Source: an uncultured Mesonia sp. (GTDB lineage Bacteria > Bacteroidota > Bacteroidia > Flavobacteriales > Flavobacteriaceae). From it: a DNA stretch of 64,000 nucleotides. Below are positions 9,901 through 17,594 of the stretch, in pieces (position 1 is the first letter of the stretch; each line of letters opens with the position of its first letter). The position numbers and the translations under genes are program-made. The stretch covers positions 18,683 through 82,682 of the forward strand of contig CANLVH010000013.1 in NCBI GenBank assembly GCA_947494545.1, written 5' to 3'. The notes under the pieces were generated by a model. That model saw nothing but the letters and a program-made list of their open reading frames with translations. It was not told the origin of the DNA and made no database searches.

Positions 9901-10019
9901 ACTTGATAAATAGCGCAACAAATTATCCGGACGTTGTAGAAGAAGCTAAAGCCGAATTGCAACGCATAAAAACAGAAGAAGCAAAAACAAACGCATCTGT
10001 AGAAGCAGAGCAAAACTAA
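6990..10019 (+). CDS. Large periplasmic tetratricopeptide-repeat protein
   Basis: 1009 residues with a cleavable signal peptide (hydrophobic core IAFLLLAFNLQVFAQ, cleavage expected after FAQ). The rest is built of 34-residue helical TPR-like repeats (for example YYQLGYAYYKQGKYQKAVSEF and DALYELGNTYVAENQTEKALEAYG), more than 20 units by eye. No catalytic domain is seen. It ends 27 bases before the start of an outer-membrane barrel gene in the same direction, so the two probably form an operon and may work together as a periplasmic scaffold plus outer-membrane component. The exact function is unknown. The preferred start is ATG 6990; ATG 6996 is also possible. Confidence 0.8.
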   Translation: MRMPFRISLIAFLLLAFNLQVFAQQSAIYTNNLVDYNRALELYNKQQYQASITLFKSVKNSAESQEIEANAAYYIANAAVRLGQRNAEELMQDFVRDYPNSPKRNSAYANVANYYFESGQYSRSLNWFQQVNQNQLSRAELEEFYFKNGYALFKVGRTAQAKKYLNRVRDSQEYGSQAKYYIGFMAYEGDDYEEADELFEEVKNESTQDRNLSYFQADMNFKLGKFEKAIQLAKEQLERSNRMERSELNKIIGESYFNLEQYEQAIPYLKEYRGKRGRWNNTDYYQLGYAYYKQGKYQKAVSEFNKIIDGKNSVAQNAYYHLAESYVNLGKKQQALNAFKNASEMNFDKKIQENAALNYAKLSYDIGNNYKSIPEVLTNFLEKYPNSDEREEIQELLVDSYITSKNYKKAMELLEGSNAYADKKVYQKVAFLRGLELYRATNYKKARENFEKSLNERNNQKITAKATFWKAETDYNLGNFHEALIGYKEFKGMQAAKGTQELKDIDYNIGYAYFKKKEYANAIQHFKTYANTHQQPIEQVNDALLRLGDSHFVTSDYWPAMEAYNKAIAMKGVDSDYAYFQKAISYGFVDRNNRKIEDLQAFLNRYPKSIYRDDALYELGNTYVAENQTEKALEAYGNLVKHQPRSSFVAKSLLKQGLIYYNSDRGNQALEKFKQVVAKYPNTEEASQAVKNARVVYVDLERTDEYASWVKTLDFVEVSDSDIENATYEAAEQQFIENNTKAAKRGFEKYLRDFPNGSYALSSHFYLAQMHFKDNELAAAKPHYKFVVEKGRNEYTEQALARLSQIYLEENAYTEAIPVLQRLETEADFPQNITFAQSNLMKAFYQKENYQKTQEYADKVLANQKVDNDVKSDAQVFIARSAIKTGNEDRAKQAYAEVKKIANGSLAAEAQYYDAYFKRKEGKYEASNAAVQVLAKEYSGYKKYSIKGLLLMAKNYYNLEDAYQATVILENLINSATNYPDVVEEAKAELQRIKTEEAKTNASVEAEQN

Positions 10020-10046
10020 ATTCCCCTGAAAAATTTCTTGCTATAT

Positions 10047-11798
10047 ATGAACGCACTATCATTTAGTAAACTCGCAGTTTTTTTATTGGCAGTATTTAGC
10101 CTTAACACGCTTTCTGCCCAAGAAGACGATGAAGAAAATACAATAGATACAGAACGTCTTATCATTGTAAAACCTTACTCGCCCACGGTAAGCGATGCTT
10201 TTAAGGTAAAGCAGATGCCAAAATTAACAGACTCGTTACAACAGCAGCCAAAAGAAGTAAATTATAAAATATTTTCTTTTCCGGTAGCTTCTACTTTTAC
10301 GCCCGCCAAAGGGAAAGCGTCTGGAGTGCAAATAAAACCTCGTCCGCGTTTATACGACAATTATGCCGCGCTTGGTTTCGGTAATTATTCTAACGCTATG
10401 GCGGAATTTTACAGTACGGTAGAACTAAACCGTGACGAAAAAGTAAATCTTGCCTTACAACATAATTCCTCGCAAGGCGGAATTGAAAATGCAGTTTTAG
10501 ACGATAAATATTACGATACTCAATTAGATGTAGATTACCAAGCGCAAGCTAGAACATTTAGTTGGGGCGCCAATTTTGGAGTGCAACACCAAGTGTATAA
10601 TTGGTACGGCGCGCCAGATTTTCTTCCGTTAACGCCGGCAGAATACGAAGATATAGATCCGCAACATACCTTTTATGCGGTAGCCGCCGGCGCCAACATT
10701 AATATGGACCAAGGTGTTTTTAATAAAGCAGATTTACAATACAGAAGATTTGGAGACAACTATAGCAGTGGCGAAAATCACGTAGTTTTAACCCCAGAAT
10801 TTGAGTTTTATGCCGGCAACGAAATTGTAAATACAGAACTTTCAGTAGATTACCTTGGCGGAAAATTTGACCGAAATTACTTTACGGAAGAAGAACTAAA
10901 TTACAGTTATCTAAATTTAGGTATTTTACCAAGCATTCAGTTAACCCAAGGCGATTTGAATGTAGAATTAGGAGCGCAACTAGTTTATTCTATAGATTCT
11001 GAAAACGATGACAACGATTTTTTCATCTATCCCAAAGTAAAAGCCAGTTACCCAATTGCAGGAGATTATCTTAGTCTTTATGCCGGGGCAGAAGGCGGCT
11101 TAAAACAAAATACCTATTATGCTTTCGCCCAAGAAAATCCGTTTGTTTCGCCAACTTTAGCGATTGCTCCAACAGACAAGCAATACGATATTTACGCTGG
11201 GGTAAAAGGTAAATTTACCAGCGCTTTAAGTTATAACGCAAAAGCCAGTTATACTTCAGAAAAGAATAAAGCTTTGTTTATGCACAATCCATATCAACCT
11301 GCCAATTCGCAAGAGAATTATCAAAATTTTAATTCTTTTGGTGTTGTATATGACGATGTTACAACATTGGGAGTTTACGGCGAATTGCAATATCAAGCTA
11401 ACGAAAAATTAAATTTAAGGCTTAGCGCCGAAGCAAAAACTTACGACACGGATAAACGAGAAGAAGCGTGGAACTTACCCGAAGTAAAAGCAAGTTTTAC
11501 GGCAGATTACCAAATTAGTGAAAAGTGGTTTGCTAATGCCAGCATTTTCTATGTAGGAGAACGCAAAGACCGTCATGATTTTAGCCAAGCAGCAGTTGAC
11601 GGGCTAAGCAGGCTTTTCACAAGAGATTTGGGTGCATATTTAGACGCTAATTTAAAACTGGGTTATAACCTAAACAATCAATTATCGTTTTTTGTAATGG
11701 GAAATAATTTAGCAGAAGGCAATTACCAACGTTGGATGGGATATTCTGTGCAAGACATACAGTTTATGGGCGGCGCAAGTTACCAATTTGATTGGTAG
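10047..11798 (+). CDS. Outer-membrane beta-barrel protein (TonB-dependent receptor-like)
   Basis: 583 residues. Signal peptide MNALSFSKLAVFLLAVFSL.. ends at LSAQ. After a short acidic linker and a periplasmic region (IVKPYSPTVSDAFKVKQMP), alternating polar/hydrophobic strands rich in Tyr, Phe and Asn extend to the terminal residues SYQFDW, an aromatic end typical of Bam-assembled barrels. No full plug domain is evident, so it is shorter than true TonB-dependent receptors. ATG 10047 is preferred over the in-frame TTG at 10038. It is paired with the upstream TPR gene. Substrate unknown. Confidence 0.72.
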   Translation: MNALSFSKLAVFLLAVFSLNTLSAQEDDEENTIDTERLIIVKPYSPTVSDAFKVKQMPKLTDSLQQQPKEVNYKIFSFPVASTFTPAKGKASGVQIKPRPRLYDNYAALGFGNYSNAMAEFYSTVELNRDEKVNLALQHNSSQGGIENAVLDDKYYDTQLDVDYQAQARTFSWGANFGVQHQVYNWYGAPDFLPLTPAEYEDIDPQHTFYAVAAGANINMDQGVFNKADLQYRRFGDNYSSGENHVVLTPEFEFYAGNEIVNTELSVDYLGGKFDRNYFTEEELNYSYLNLGILPSIQLTQGDLNVELGAQLVYSIDSENDDNDFFIYPKVKASYPIAGDYLSLYAGAEGGLKQNTYYAFAQENPFVSPTLAIAPTDKQYDIYAGVKGKFTSALSYNAKASYTSEKNKALFMHNPYQPANSQENYQNFNSFGVVYDDVTTLGVYGELQYQANEKLNLRLSAEAKTYDTDKREEAWNLPEVKASFTADYQISEKWFANASIFYVGERKDRHDFSQAAVDGLSRLFTRDLGAYLDANLKLGYNLNNQLSFFVMGNNLAEGNYQRWMGYSVQDIQFMGGASYQFDW

Positions 11799-11847
11799 GT
11801 TTTGTAATGAAATAATCGTGTATTCGTATAAATGAATACATTCAAGC

Positions 11848-11890
11848 AAAAAAAGTCGGCCAAAATATAAAATTCTTGGCCGACTTTTTT
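11848..11890. terminator. Rho-independent terminator, bidirectional
   Basis: AAGTCGGCCAA pairs with TTGGCCGACTT around a 12-base loop, flanked by an A-run on the left and a T-run on the right. It separates the convergent barrel gene and the ParE-like gene and could serve both. Confidence 0.88.
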
Positions 11891-11913
11891 TGTCTAATAG
11901 AAATTTCTAAAAA

Positions 11914-12204
11914 TCACCATAGATTTCGCAAATCTTGTCTTCCAATTATTGTCATAATTTCTATAGTATTATGACTATTGAGCCTATAATAAATACTGTC
12001 AGAACCACAAACACAACGTCTATAACCCTTTTTGATATATTCAACGGATTCAAATGAATAGGGCTGCTTTGCAATAATTTCAAAATAGTCAAAAAAAGAA
12101 TAGAAATATTTATCTGCTTGCGTTACTCCAAATTTTTTTACCCCATAGCGGTGAATCCTTATTAGATCTTCTTTGGCTATATTACTCAATTTATAATTAG
12201 CCAT
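11914..12204 (-). CDS. ParE/RelE-family toxin of a type II toxin-antitoxin system
   Basis: 96 residues. YKLSNIAKEDLIRIHRYGVKKFG is the ParE N-terminal helical hairpin, and GYRRCVCGSDSIYYRL...IEIMTIIGRQD matches the C-terminal sheet of the ParE/RelE fold. ParE members poison gyrase; RelE members cut mRNA, and the sequence alone does not decide between them. It overlaps the upstream antitoxin gene by 8 bases, the usual antitoxin-first arrangement. Two Cys near residue 70 are unusual but outside known key positions. Confidence 0.85.
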   Translation of the reverse strand: MANYKLSNIAKEDLIRIHRYGVKKFGVTQADKYFYSFFDYFEIIAKQPYSFESVEYIKKGYRRCVCGSDSIYYRLNSHNTIEIMTIIGRQDLRNLW

Positions 12205-12436
12205 TTACTGCAGCCTTTGCTTGCTTTAATATTTCTTCTTTACTGTTGGTTGTGAAACCGCTGTTTTCAGCTTTTTCAAGTTTAGTAGCTATCCAATCAA
12301 TTTTTATTTGTTGGTTTCTTGCTTGCCGAATTAAATCATTGACTAACTCGCTTTTACTAGCGTATTCTTTACTATTGATTTGTTCTTTCAGCCATTTGTT
12401 GTTTGGTTCCGTAAACGAAATACTTTGTCGAGGCAT
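12197..12436 (-). CDS. ParD-family antitoxin (ribbon-helix-helix)
   Basis: 79 residues. The N-terminus MPRQSISFTEPNNKWLKEQI is a CopG/ParD ribbon-helix-helix strand, followed by YASKSELVNDLIRQAR, the conserved helix of ParD antitoxins. The C-terminal tail (SKEEILKQAKAAVNG) is the disordered toxin-binding part. It is expected to bind both the toxin and its own promoter; a 12-base palindrome lies just upstream. Confidence 0.87.
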   Translation of the reverse strand: MPRQSISFTEPNNKWLKEQINSKEYASKSELVNDLIRQARNQQIKIDWIATKLEKAENSGFTTNSKEEILKQAKAAVNG

Positions 12437-12452
12437 AATTAATCCTTTTTGA

Positions 12453-12464
12453 TGTAAATTTACA
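12453..12464. promoter_or_regulatory. Palindromic operator candidate of the ParDE-like operon
   Basis: TGTAAATTTACA is a perfect 12-base palindrome 17 bases upstream of the antitoxin start. Ribbon-helix-helix antitoxins commonly bind such short palindromes to repress their own operon; binding here is inferred. Confidence 0.55.
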
Positions 12465-12570
12465 CCAAAATAGCATCAAATGCAATTCAGAAGCTATAAA
12501 TTATAAGAACATCTATATCACTTATTTTTCAAAAAATACTTTTGATTACCTAAATTACTCGCTAACTTCT

Positions 12571-12578
12571 TATTTTTG
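12571..12578 (+). promoter_or_regulatory. Candidate -7 box (TATTTTTG)
   Basis: TATTTTTG fits TAnnTTTG and ends 14 bases before the amidohydrolase ATG. The nearest TTTG upstream (12541) is 26 bases away, longer than the usual 19-22. Confidence 0.45.
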
Positions 12579-12592
12579 ATAAAAACTACGAA

Positions 12593-14221
12593 ATGAAAAA
12601 ATTACTTACTGTTTTTACTCTTTTGATTTTGGTGGGATGTCAAAAGAAAGAAGAAATAGATTTACTGGTAAGTGCCGCCAAAATTTATACGGTAAACGAT
12701 AATTTTAAAGTAGCCAAGGCAATGGCCGTTAACAATAGTAAAATAATTGCTCTGGCTGGAGATATTGAAGAGTTAAAAATTCGGTATAAAAGCAAACGCA
12801 TTTATGAGGCCGAAGGTAAATTTATTTTTCCGGGGTTTATAGATGCTCACGCCCATTTTTATGGCTTGGGTTTGCAGCAAAGAAAAGTTAACCTTACCGG
12901 TACCAACAGCTTTACGGAAGTAGTAAAACGAATTACCAAATTTCAAAAAGAAAACCAAGTAGAATTTATTACCGGTAGAGGATGGGATCAAAACGATTGG
13001 AAAAAGCAAAACTTTCCTACCAAAGATACTTTAGATAAACTTTTCCCTAACACGCCGGTTGCAATTACCAGAATAGACGGCCACGCTTTACTTGCCAATC
13101 AAAAAGCTTTAGATATGGCAAATATTATTAATGCCAGTAAGGTAGCAGGTGGCGAATTTTACAAAAAAAACGGAAAACTTACCGGTGTTTTGATAGACAA
13201 TGCAATGACGCAAATTCAAAATATAATTCCGGAACCAAATAAAGAAGATAAAATAGATGCTTTAAAAGCCGCAGAAAAGATCACTTTATCTTACGGTTTA
13301 ACAACAATTGTAGATGCCGGTCTAAACAAAAATACCATTCAATTAATAGATAGTTTACAGCAAGCTGATGTTCTAAAAACCAAGCTTTATACAATGGTAA
13401 GCAGTAATAAAGCAGATTTAGATTATTTCTTAGATAAAGGCATTTATAAAACCGAACGCTTGCACGTGGGTTCGGTAAAAGCTTATGCAGATGGCGCTTT
13501 GGGCTCGCGTGGCGCGGCTTTAAAAAAACCATATTCTGATAAGCCTGAGCATTTTGGCGCTTTGCTTATGAGTCCGCAAGAGTTTAAAAAACTGGCTGCT
13601 CGCGTGTATAAATCAGAATATCAGTTAAATACACACGCCATTGGCGACTCTGCCAATGTTTTGGTCTTAAAAACCTACGATAGTTTGTTGTCTAAAAACC
13701 AAGATAAAAGATGGCGGGTAGAGCACGCCCAAATAATAGATGCTCCGGATTTTGATTATTTCAGTAAAAATATTATTCCTTCTGTTCAACCAACCCACGC
13801 TACCAGCGATATGTATTGGGCAGAAAAACGCCTTGGTAAAAAGCGTTTAAAAAATGCTTATGCTTACAAAAAACTCTTAAACCAAGCGGGCATTATAGCT
13901 TTGGGAACAGATTTTCCTATAGAAGAGGTAAGTCCGTTTTTGACTTTTTATGCAGCTGTAGCAAGAAAAGATGCTAAAGCTTGGCCGGAGAATGGTTTTC
14001 AACCAGAAAATGCTTTATCTAGAGAAGAAGCTTTACGCGGAATCACAATTTGGGCGGCTTATGCCAATTTTGAAGAAAAAGAAAAAGGGAGTTTGGAAGT
14101 CGGTAAAATGGCAGATTTTATTGTGTTAGACCACGATATTATGAAAACGCCAATCGAAAATATTTTAAAAACTAAAGTAGAAGCTACTTTTATAAATGGC
14201 GAAAAAGTTTTTACTAATTAG
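12593..14221 (+). CDS. Amidohydrolase-family lipoprotein (YtcJ-like metal-dependent hydrolase)
   Basis: 542 residues. Lipoprotein signal with lipobox LVGC (Cys16). FPGFIDAHAHFYGLG gives the HxH metal site of the amidohydrolase superfamily. THAIGDSAN, RVEHAQIID and LGTDFPIEEVSPF supply further His and Asp ligands, and KADFIVLDHD is the closing composite-domain strand. This pattern is the YtcJ-like branch. Members hydrolyse amide or related bonds of small molecules; the natural substrate is unknown. The lipid anchor places it in the periplasm or at the cell surface. Its 3' end overlaps the convergent lipoprotein gene by 8 bases. Confidence 0.82.
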   Translation: MKKLLTVFTLLILVGCQKKEEIDLLVSAAKIYTVNDNFKVAKAMAVNNSKIIALAGDIEELKIRYKSKRIYEAEGKFIFPGFIDAHAHFYGLGLQQRKVNLTGTNSFTEVVKRITKFQKENQVEFITGRGWDQNDWKKQNFPTKDTLDKLFPNTPVAITRIDGHALLANQKALDMANIINASKVAGGEFYKKNGKLTGVLIDNAMTQIQNIIPEPNKEDKIDALKAAEKITLSYGLTTIVDAGLNKNTIQLIDSLQQADVLKTKLYTMVSSNKADLDYFLDKGIYKTERLHVGSVKAYADGALGSRGAALKKPYSDKPEHFGALLMSPQEFKKLAARVYKSEYQLNTHAIGDSANVLVLKTYDSLLSKNQDKRWRVEHAQIIDAPDFDYFSKNIIPSVQPTHATSDMYWAEKRLGKKRLKNAYAYKKLLNQAGIIALGTDFPIEEVSPFLTFYAAVARKDAKAWPENGFQPENALSREEALRGITIWAAYANFEEKEKGSLEVGKMADFIVLDHDIMKTPIENILKTKVEATFINGEKVFTN

Positions 14222-14963
14222 CGTTTTTAAAGGCCGCTAAATCCTCTAAACAATACGATTTTAGTTGTAAATCATTGCTTAACAAAAAATCGCTATTATT
14301 TGCAAAATTTGTAGCTGCTTGCAGCAAACAATTTTCGGTAATGCAATGCTTAGAAAACTGCGGATCTTCGTGGTTGCTTATCATTGGTACGCCTTGGTTT
14401 ACCAAACCTAAAAGATGCGTAAAGTGATGCGCTGCCAACCTACTTTCTACTTTTTCTTGGTTGGCTTTAGAGTTTGTAATATTCAAAATATCTTTTTCAA
14501 AAAGCGCAATAGAAGTATTTTTATACGCCAAACCCAATTGTATAGAATCTGCTGTATTTTGCGCGTAACTACCCGGTAAAAAAAGTATAAAAGTGCTAAT
14601 TTTTTCCGGTTCGTTTTCGCTTACGCGAAATTGTTCTTCAATGGCTTCAATAGCAGTTTTGGTATAAGATTCTTGCGTATCCAGCATAATTTCATTCGGA
14701 CTTATAATTACCTCTTTTTGGGTATGTTGTTCTACAAAATCGCGCAAGTTTTGAAGACTTTCCGGCAAGGGTTGAAAATTCTCTGTGTAAGCCACTTCAA
14801 TTTCTATGGTAGGAAACTCTTCTTGTTGTAGCAAAAATTCTTCCGCGGAAGCGCCAACAGGCAAATCGTTTCCAAAAACAGCAACTTCTTCATCATCTTT
14901 AGAAGAGCTACAAGCTGCCAAGAAAAAGCAGCCAAAAATTAAATAAAAAACAGTTTTATACAT
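14214..14963 (-). CDS. Lipoprotein resembling a zinc metallopeptidase with a lost catalytic Glu
   Basis: About 249 residues from ATG 14963 (an in-frame ATG at 14987 adds 8 residues but gives a poorer signal). MYKTVFYLIFGCFFLAAC is a lipoprotein signal with lipobox LAAC. The C-terminal part HHFTHLLGLVNQGVPM, then H and a CLL segment, resembles the HExxHLLGLVNxGxPM...CLM zincin region seen in some Bacteroidota lipoproteins, but the Glu of HExxH is His here and the Met-turn CLM is CLL. If this relationship holds the protein is probably inactive as a peptidase. The family link rests on my recollection of the motif only. Confidence 0.55.
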   Translation of the reverse strand: MYKTVFYLIFGCFFLAACSSSKDDEEVAVFGNDLPVGASAEEFLLQQEEFPTIEIEVAYTENFQPLPESLQNLRDFVEQHTQKEVIISPNEIMLDTQESYTKTAIEAIEEQFRVSENEPEKISTFILFLPGSYAQNTADSIQLGLAYKNTSIALFEKDILNITNSKANQEKVESRLAAHHFTHLLGLVNQGVPMISNHEDPQFSKHCITENCLLQAATNFANNSDFLLSNDLQLKSYCLEDLAAFKNAN

Positions 14964-15020
14964 ACCAAAGCTTTTCTTTACTATCAAAATAAGCTTTTTT
15001 AAATGGCATAGAATAAACTT

Positions 15021-15731
15021 TTAAGAAGGTTTTAGCATCGCTAAATAGTCATAATGCGTGCCTTTTTGCACTAATTCGCAAGTAAAGTTATTTGCTGTGG
15101 CAGCAAGTTTTAACGATTCAAAATCTATGTAAAGCCAATCAAACGGAGCAGACCAATTATTTTTATAACCAATTTGGTAGGTCAACTCGCCATAATATTG
15201 GCCCGGGTTTACCCAAATGCCGCCATCTTCGTCGGTATCAAAAAGGTAGCGCAAATCTGAAGAATCTAGTAATGCTTTGCCTTCGGGTTTTAAAATATTT
15301 CTTAGATGTGTAAAAAAATTGTTGAGGTTTTTTAGCTTGCCTATAATTCCGCTACCGTTCATTAGCATTAAAACAGTATCAAATTTTTGTTTTTTTATAC
15401 TGAAGAAATCTTGTACTTCAGCCTTTTTTACCCCGCGAAGTTTGCTTGTTTTTACGGCACCTTCAGAAACATCTATGGCAAGAACGCTTTTATTTTGCTC
15501 TTGCAAGTGCAAGGCGTGACTCCCGGCGCAACAGCCAACATCTAATATTTTGCCGTTGGTCAAATCTAAAGCGCGTTGCTCTATTTTTGGCATTTCTTTA
15601 TAATTCCTAAATAAATAATTTACCGGAATGATATCGTCATCAAAATCTTGGCTTTTTACAAGAATATCTACAGCTTTTCCGTTTTGAAAATAGTCTAGGA
15701 CGGCTTGTCCAAAAATGTCGGGTGAATTCAC
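15021..15731 (-). CDS. Class I SAM-dependent methyltransferase
   Basis: 236 residues. GKILDVGCCAGSHALHL is methyltransferase motif I; the usual GCGAG is GCCAG here. LAIDVSEGAV is motif II, KFDTVLMLMNGSGI is motif IV, and LRNILKPEGKALLDSSD is motif VI. The conserved N-terminal phrase VNYLFRNYKEMPKIEQRAL is typical of a Bacteroidota family of unknown substrate. The start is GTG at 15729-15731; no in-frame ATG precedes motif I appropriately. It is divergent from the Cys-cluster gene with only 31 bases between them. Confidence 0.8.
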   Translation of the reverse strand: MNSPDIFGQAVLDYFQNGKAVDILVKSQDFDDDIIPVNYLFRNYKEMPKIEQRALDLTNGKILDVGCCAGSHALHLQEQNKSVLAIDVSEGAVKTSKLRGVKKAEVQDFFSIKKQKFDTVLMLMNGSGIIGKLKNLNNFFTHLRNILKPEGKALLDSSDLRYLFDTDEDGGIWVNPGQYYGELTYQIGYKNNWSAPFDWLYIDFESLKLAATANNFTCELVQKGTHYDYLAMLKPS

Positions 15732-15750
15732 AATAAATAGTTGGTATTAG

Positions 15751-15758
15751 TATATTTG
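15751..15758 (+). promoter_or_regulatory. -7 box TATATTTG four bases before an ATG
   Basis: TATATTTG is a perfect TAnnTTTG and is separated from ATG 15763 by only four bases, so transcription would begin at or next to the start codon (leaderless mRNA). A good -33 TTG is not seen at the standard spacing. Confidence 0.55.
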
Positions 15759-15762
15759 CGCT

Positions 15763-16263
15763 ATGGAAGATTTTTTAAAACAACTGCCAAAGTTGGCCAA
15801 AGATAAGAAGAAGTCTAACAAAAAATTCTTTGCAAAGCTAAAAAAGAAACCGCCAAAGCATTTAGATTTATTAATGCAAGAATTGCACGAAGAAGAATTT
15901 GAGCGCACAGATTGTCTTACTTGCGCCAATTGTTGCAAAACCACCGGTCCGCTTTTTACCAACAAAGATATTGAGCGTATTGCTAAGTTTCTAAAGCTGA
16001 AACCGCAAGCATTTATAGACAAATATTTGCGCATAGACGAAGAAAAAGATTATGTTTTGCAAAGCGTACCGTGTACTTTTTTAGGTCCCGACAATAAATG
16101 TTTGATTTATGAAGTGCGACCAAAAGCTTGCGCGGAATTTCCACACACCAATCGCCGTAAATTTCAACAAATCTCTAACTTAACCATGAAAAACGTGGCT
16201 ATTTGTCCCGCGGCTTATAATATTGTAGAAGAAATGAAAAAGCGCTTAGCCAATAAGTTGTAA
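15763..16263 (+). CDS. YkgJ-family Cys-cluster protein
   Basis: 166 residues. The cluster C51-x2-C54-x2-CC57-58 is followed by single Cys in VPCTFLG, KCLIYEVRPKACAEFPH and AICPAAYN. This is the eight-Cys pattern of the zinc/iron-chelating YkgJ (UPF0153) family. Members are cytoplasmic and thought to bind an iron-sulfur cluster or zinc; the biochemical role is not established. The first 45 residues are Lys-rich. The promoter geometry suggests a leaderless transcript. Confidence 0.85.
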   Translation: MEDFLKQLPKLAKDKKKSNKKFFAKLKKKPPKHLDLLMQELHEEEFERTDCLTCANCCKTTGPLFTNKDIERIAKFLKLKPQAFIDKYLRIDEEKDYVLQSVPCTFLGPDNKCLIYEVRPKACAEFPHTNRRKFQQISNLTMKNVAICPAAYNIVEEMKKRLANKL

Positions 16264-16358
16264 ACTAACAACGATGAATTTGCTTTAAGCGGAATAAAAA
16301 ACTAGTGTAGGTTTTGTTTGCTTTATAATATTGTTATGGAAATGGAATAATCTTTAGG

Positions 16359-17594
16359 TTAGGGATATAGCAAATATTGCTGCCGCATTTTGTCATATTG
16401 CGTCAAATCTTTTTGCCAACCGGCTTTAATTTTTTCTTCGCTTATGCCATTTTCAATTTGTTTTTGCAATTTTTTGGTGCCCGCCAGTTTGGTAAAAAAA
16501 CTATTAAAAAATGCTTCTTTTTTGTTGGTGTGTTGGTAGGCTTCTATTAACCAATGCAAATTTATGGCAGAAAGTTTGGGTGCATTGCTAAGGTCTTTGC
16601 CAAAGCAAAGTTCGTTTTTATGTTTGGGGTTTTTAGCGCCTTCGTTAGCTTTTGGTGTGTAGGAATACGAATAAAAATCTCTATCTAAAAAAGGCGAACC
16701 AAAAATTTGAAATTGCTTGTTAGTGCCTCGTCCTGCATTTACGTTGGTGCCTTCAAAAAAACATAAACTCGGATACAGGTTTATGGCTTTGGCATTGGGC
16801 AAATTGGGCGATGGTTTAATCGGTAAATCATAAACGGTATTTTTTGTATAATTTTTCATAGGAATTACCATCAAATCTGCCGTAAGATTATTCGGGAGCC
16901 AATTTTGGCCGTTAATCATTTGTGCATATTCTGCTATGGTCATTCCGTGTACAATTGGCACGGGATGCATTCCTACAAAACTTTTGTTTTCTTTTTCTAG
17001 AATAGGGCCGTCAATATAGTTGCCGTTAGGATTTGGCCTATCTAATACCAAAACAGAAATATTCGCTTCCGCGGAAGCTTCTAATATATAATGTAAAGTA
17101 GAAATATAGGTGTAAAACCTAACGCCCACATCTTGAATATCAAATACGATAATATCTAAGCCTTCTAACTGTTTTGGGGATGGCTTTTTATTATTTCCGT
17201 AAAGCGAAATAATTGGTACGCCTGTTTTTTGGTCGATACCGTCTATAACTTTTTCGCCGGCATCTGCTTTTCCACGAAAACCGTGCTCCGGAGAAAAAAC
17301 ACGTGATACCGAAATATCTCTAGCCAATAGAGAATCTACCAAGTGCGTAAAACTGCCATCTTCTTTAAAAATAACCGAGGTTTGGTTACCAACAATTCCA
17401 ACATTTTTATTTTTTAGAAGCGGTAAATAGGCTTCGGTTTGGTTGGCACCAAGAATTGGTTTTTTGCTTGGATTTTTAACTTGTTCTTGTGTAGAATCGG
17501 TTTTAGGCGATTTTGTTTGTGCTTGACACGAAAATACCGCGAGCAGAAAAATAAAAAATGTATTTTTGAACAATCGTTTAAATAGAGACAGCAT
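16359..17594 (-). CDS. DUF1343 / NamZ-like exo-beta-N-acetylmuramidase, exported
   Basis: 411 residues. N-terminal signal with hydrophobic stretch NTFFIFLLAVFSC; Cys23 could be lipidated, though the lipobox VFSC is imperfect. The mature part contains VGIVGNQTSV, FSPEHGFRG, DGIDQKTGVPIISLYG, IIVFDIQDVGVRFYTYI, VLDRPNPNGNYIDGP and LPNAKAINLYPSLCFFEGTNVNAGRGT, all diagnostic of DUF1343. The characterised member NamZ removes terminal MurNAc from peptidoglycan fragments, so a role in cell-wall recycling is likely. Its ATG directly abuts the divergent permease start. Confidence 0.87.
   Translation of the reverse strand: MLSLFKRLFKNTFFIFLLAVFSCQAQTKSPKTDSTQEQVKNPSKKPILGANQTEAYLPLLKNKNVGIVGNQTSVIFKEDGSFTHLVDSLLARDISVSRVFSPEHGFRGKADAGEKVIDGIDQKTGVPIISLYGNNKKPSPKQLEGLDIIVFDIQDVGVRFYTYISTLHYILEASAEANISVLVLDRPNPNGNYIDGPILEKENKSFVGMHPVPIVHGMTIAEYAQMINGQNWLPNNLTADLMVIPMKNYTKNTVYDLPIKPSPNLPNAKAINLYPSLCFFEGTNVNAGRGTNKQFQIFGSPFLDRDFYSYSYTPKANEGAKNPKHKNELCFGKDLSNAPKLSAINLHWLIEAYQHTNKKEAFFNSFFTKLAGTKKLQKQIENGISEEKIKAGWQKDLTQYDKMRQQYLLYP

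Noticed and set aside
12541..12578. TTTG at 12541 as -33 element of the amidohydrolase promoter
   Set aside because: A spacer of 26 bases is outside the 19-22 seen for the better promoters here, so only the -7 box is reported.
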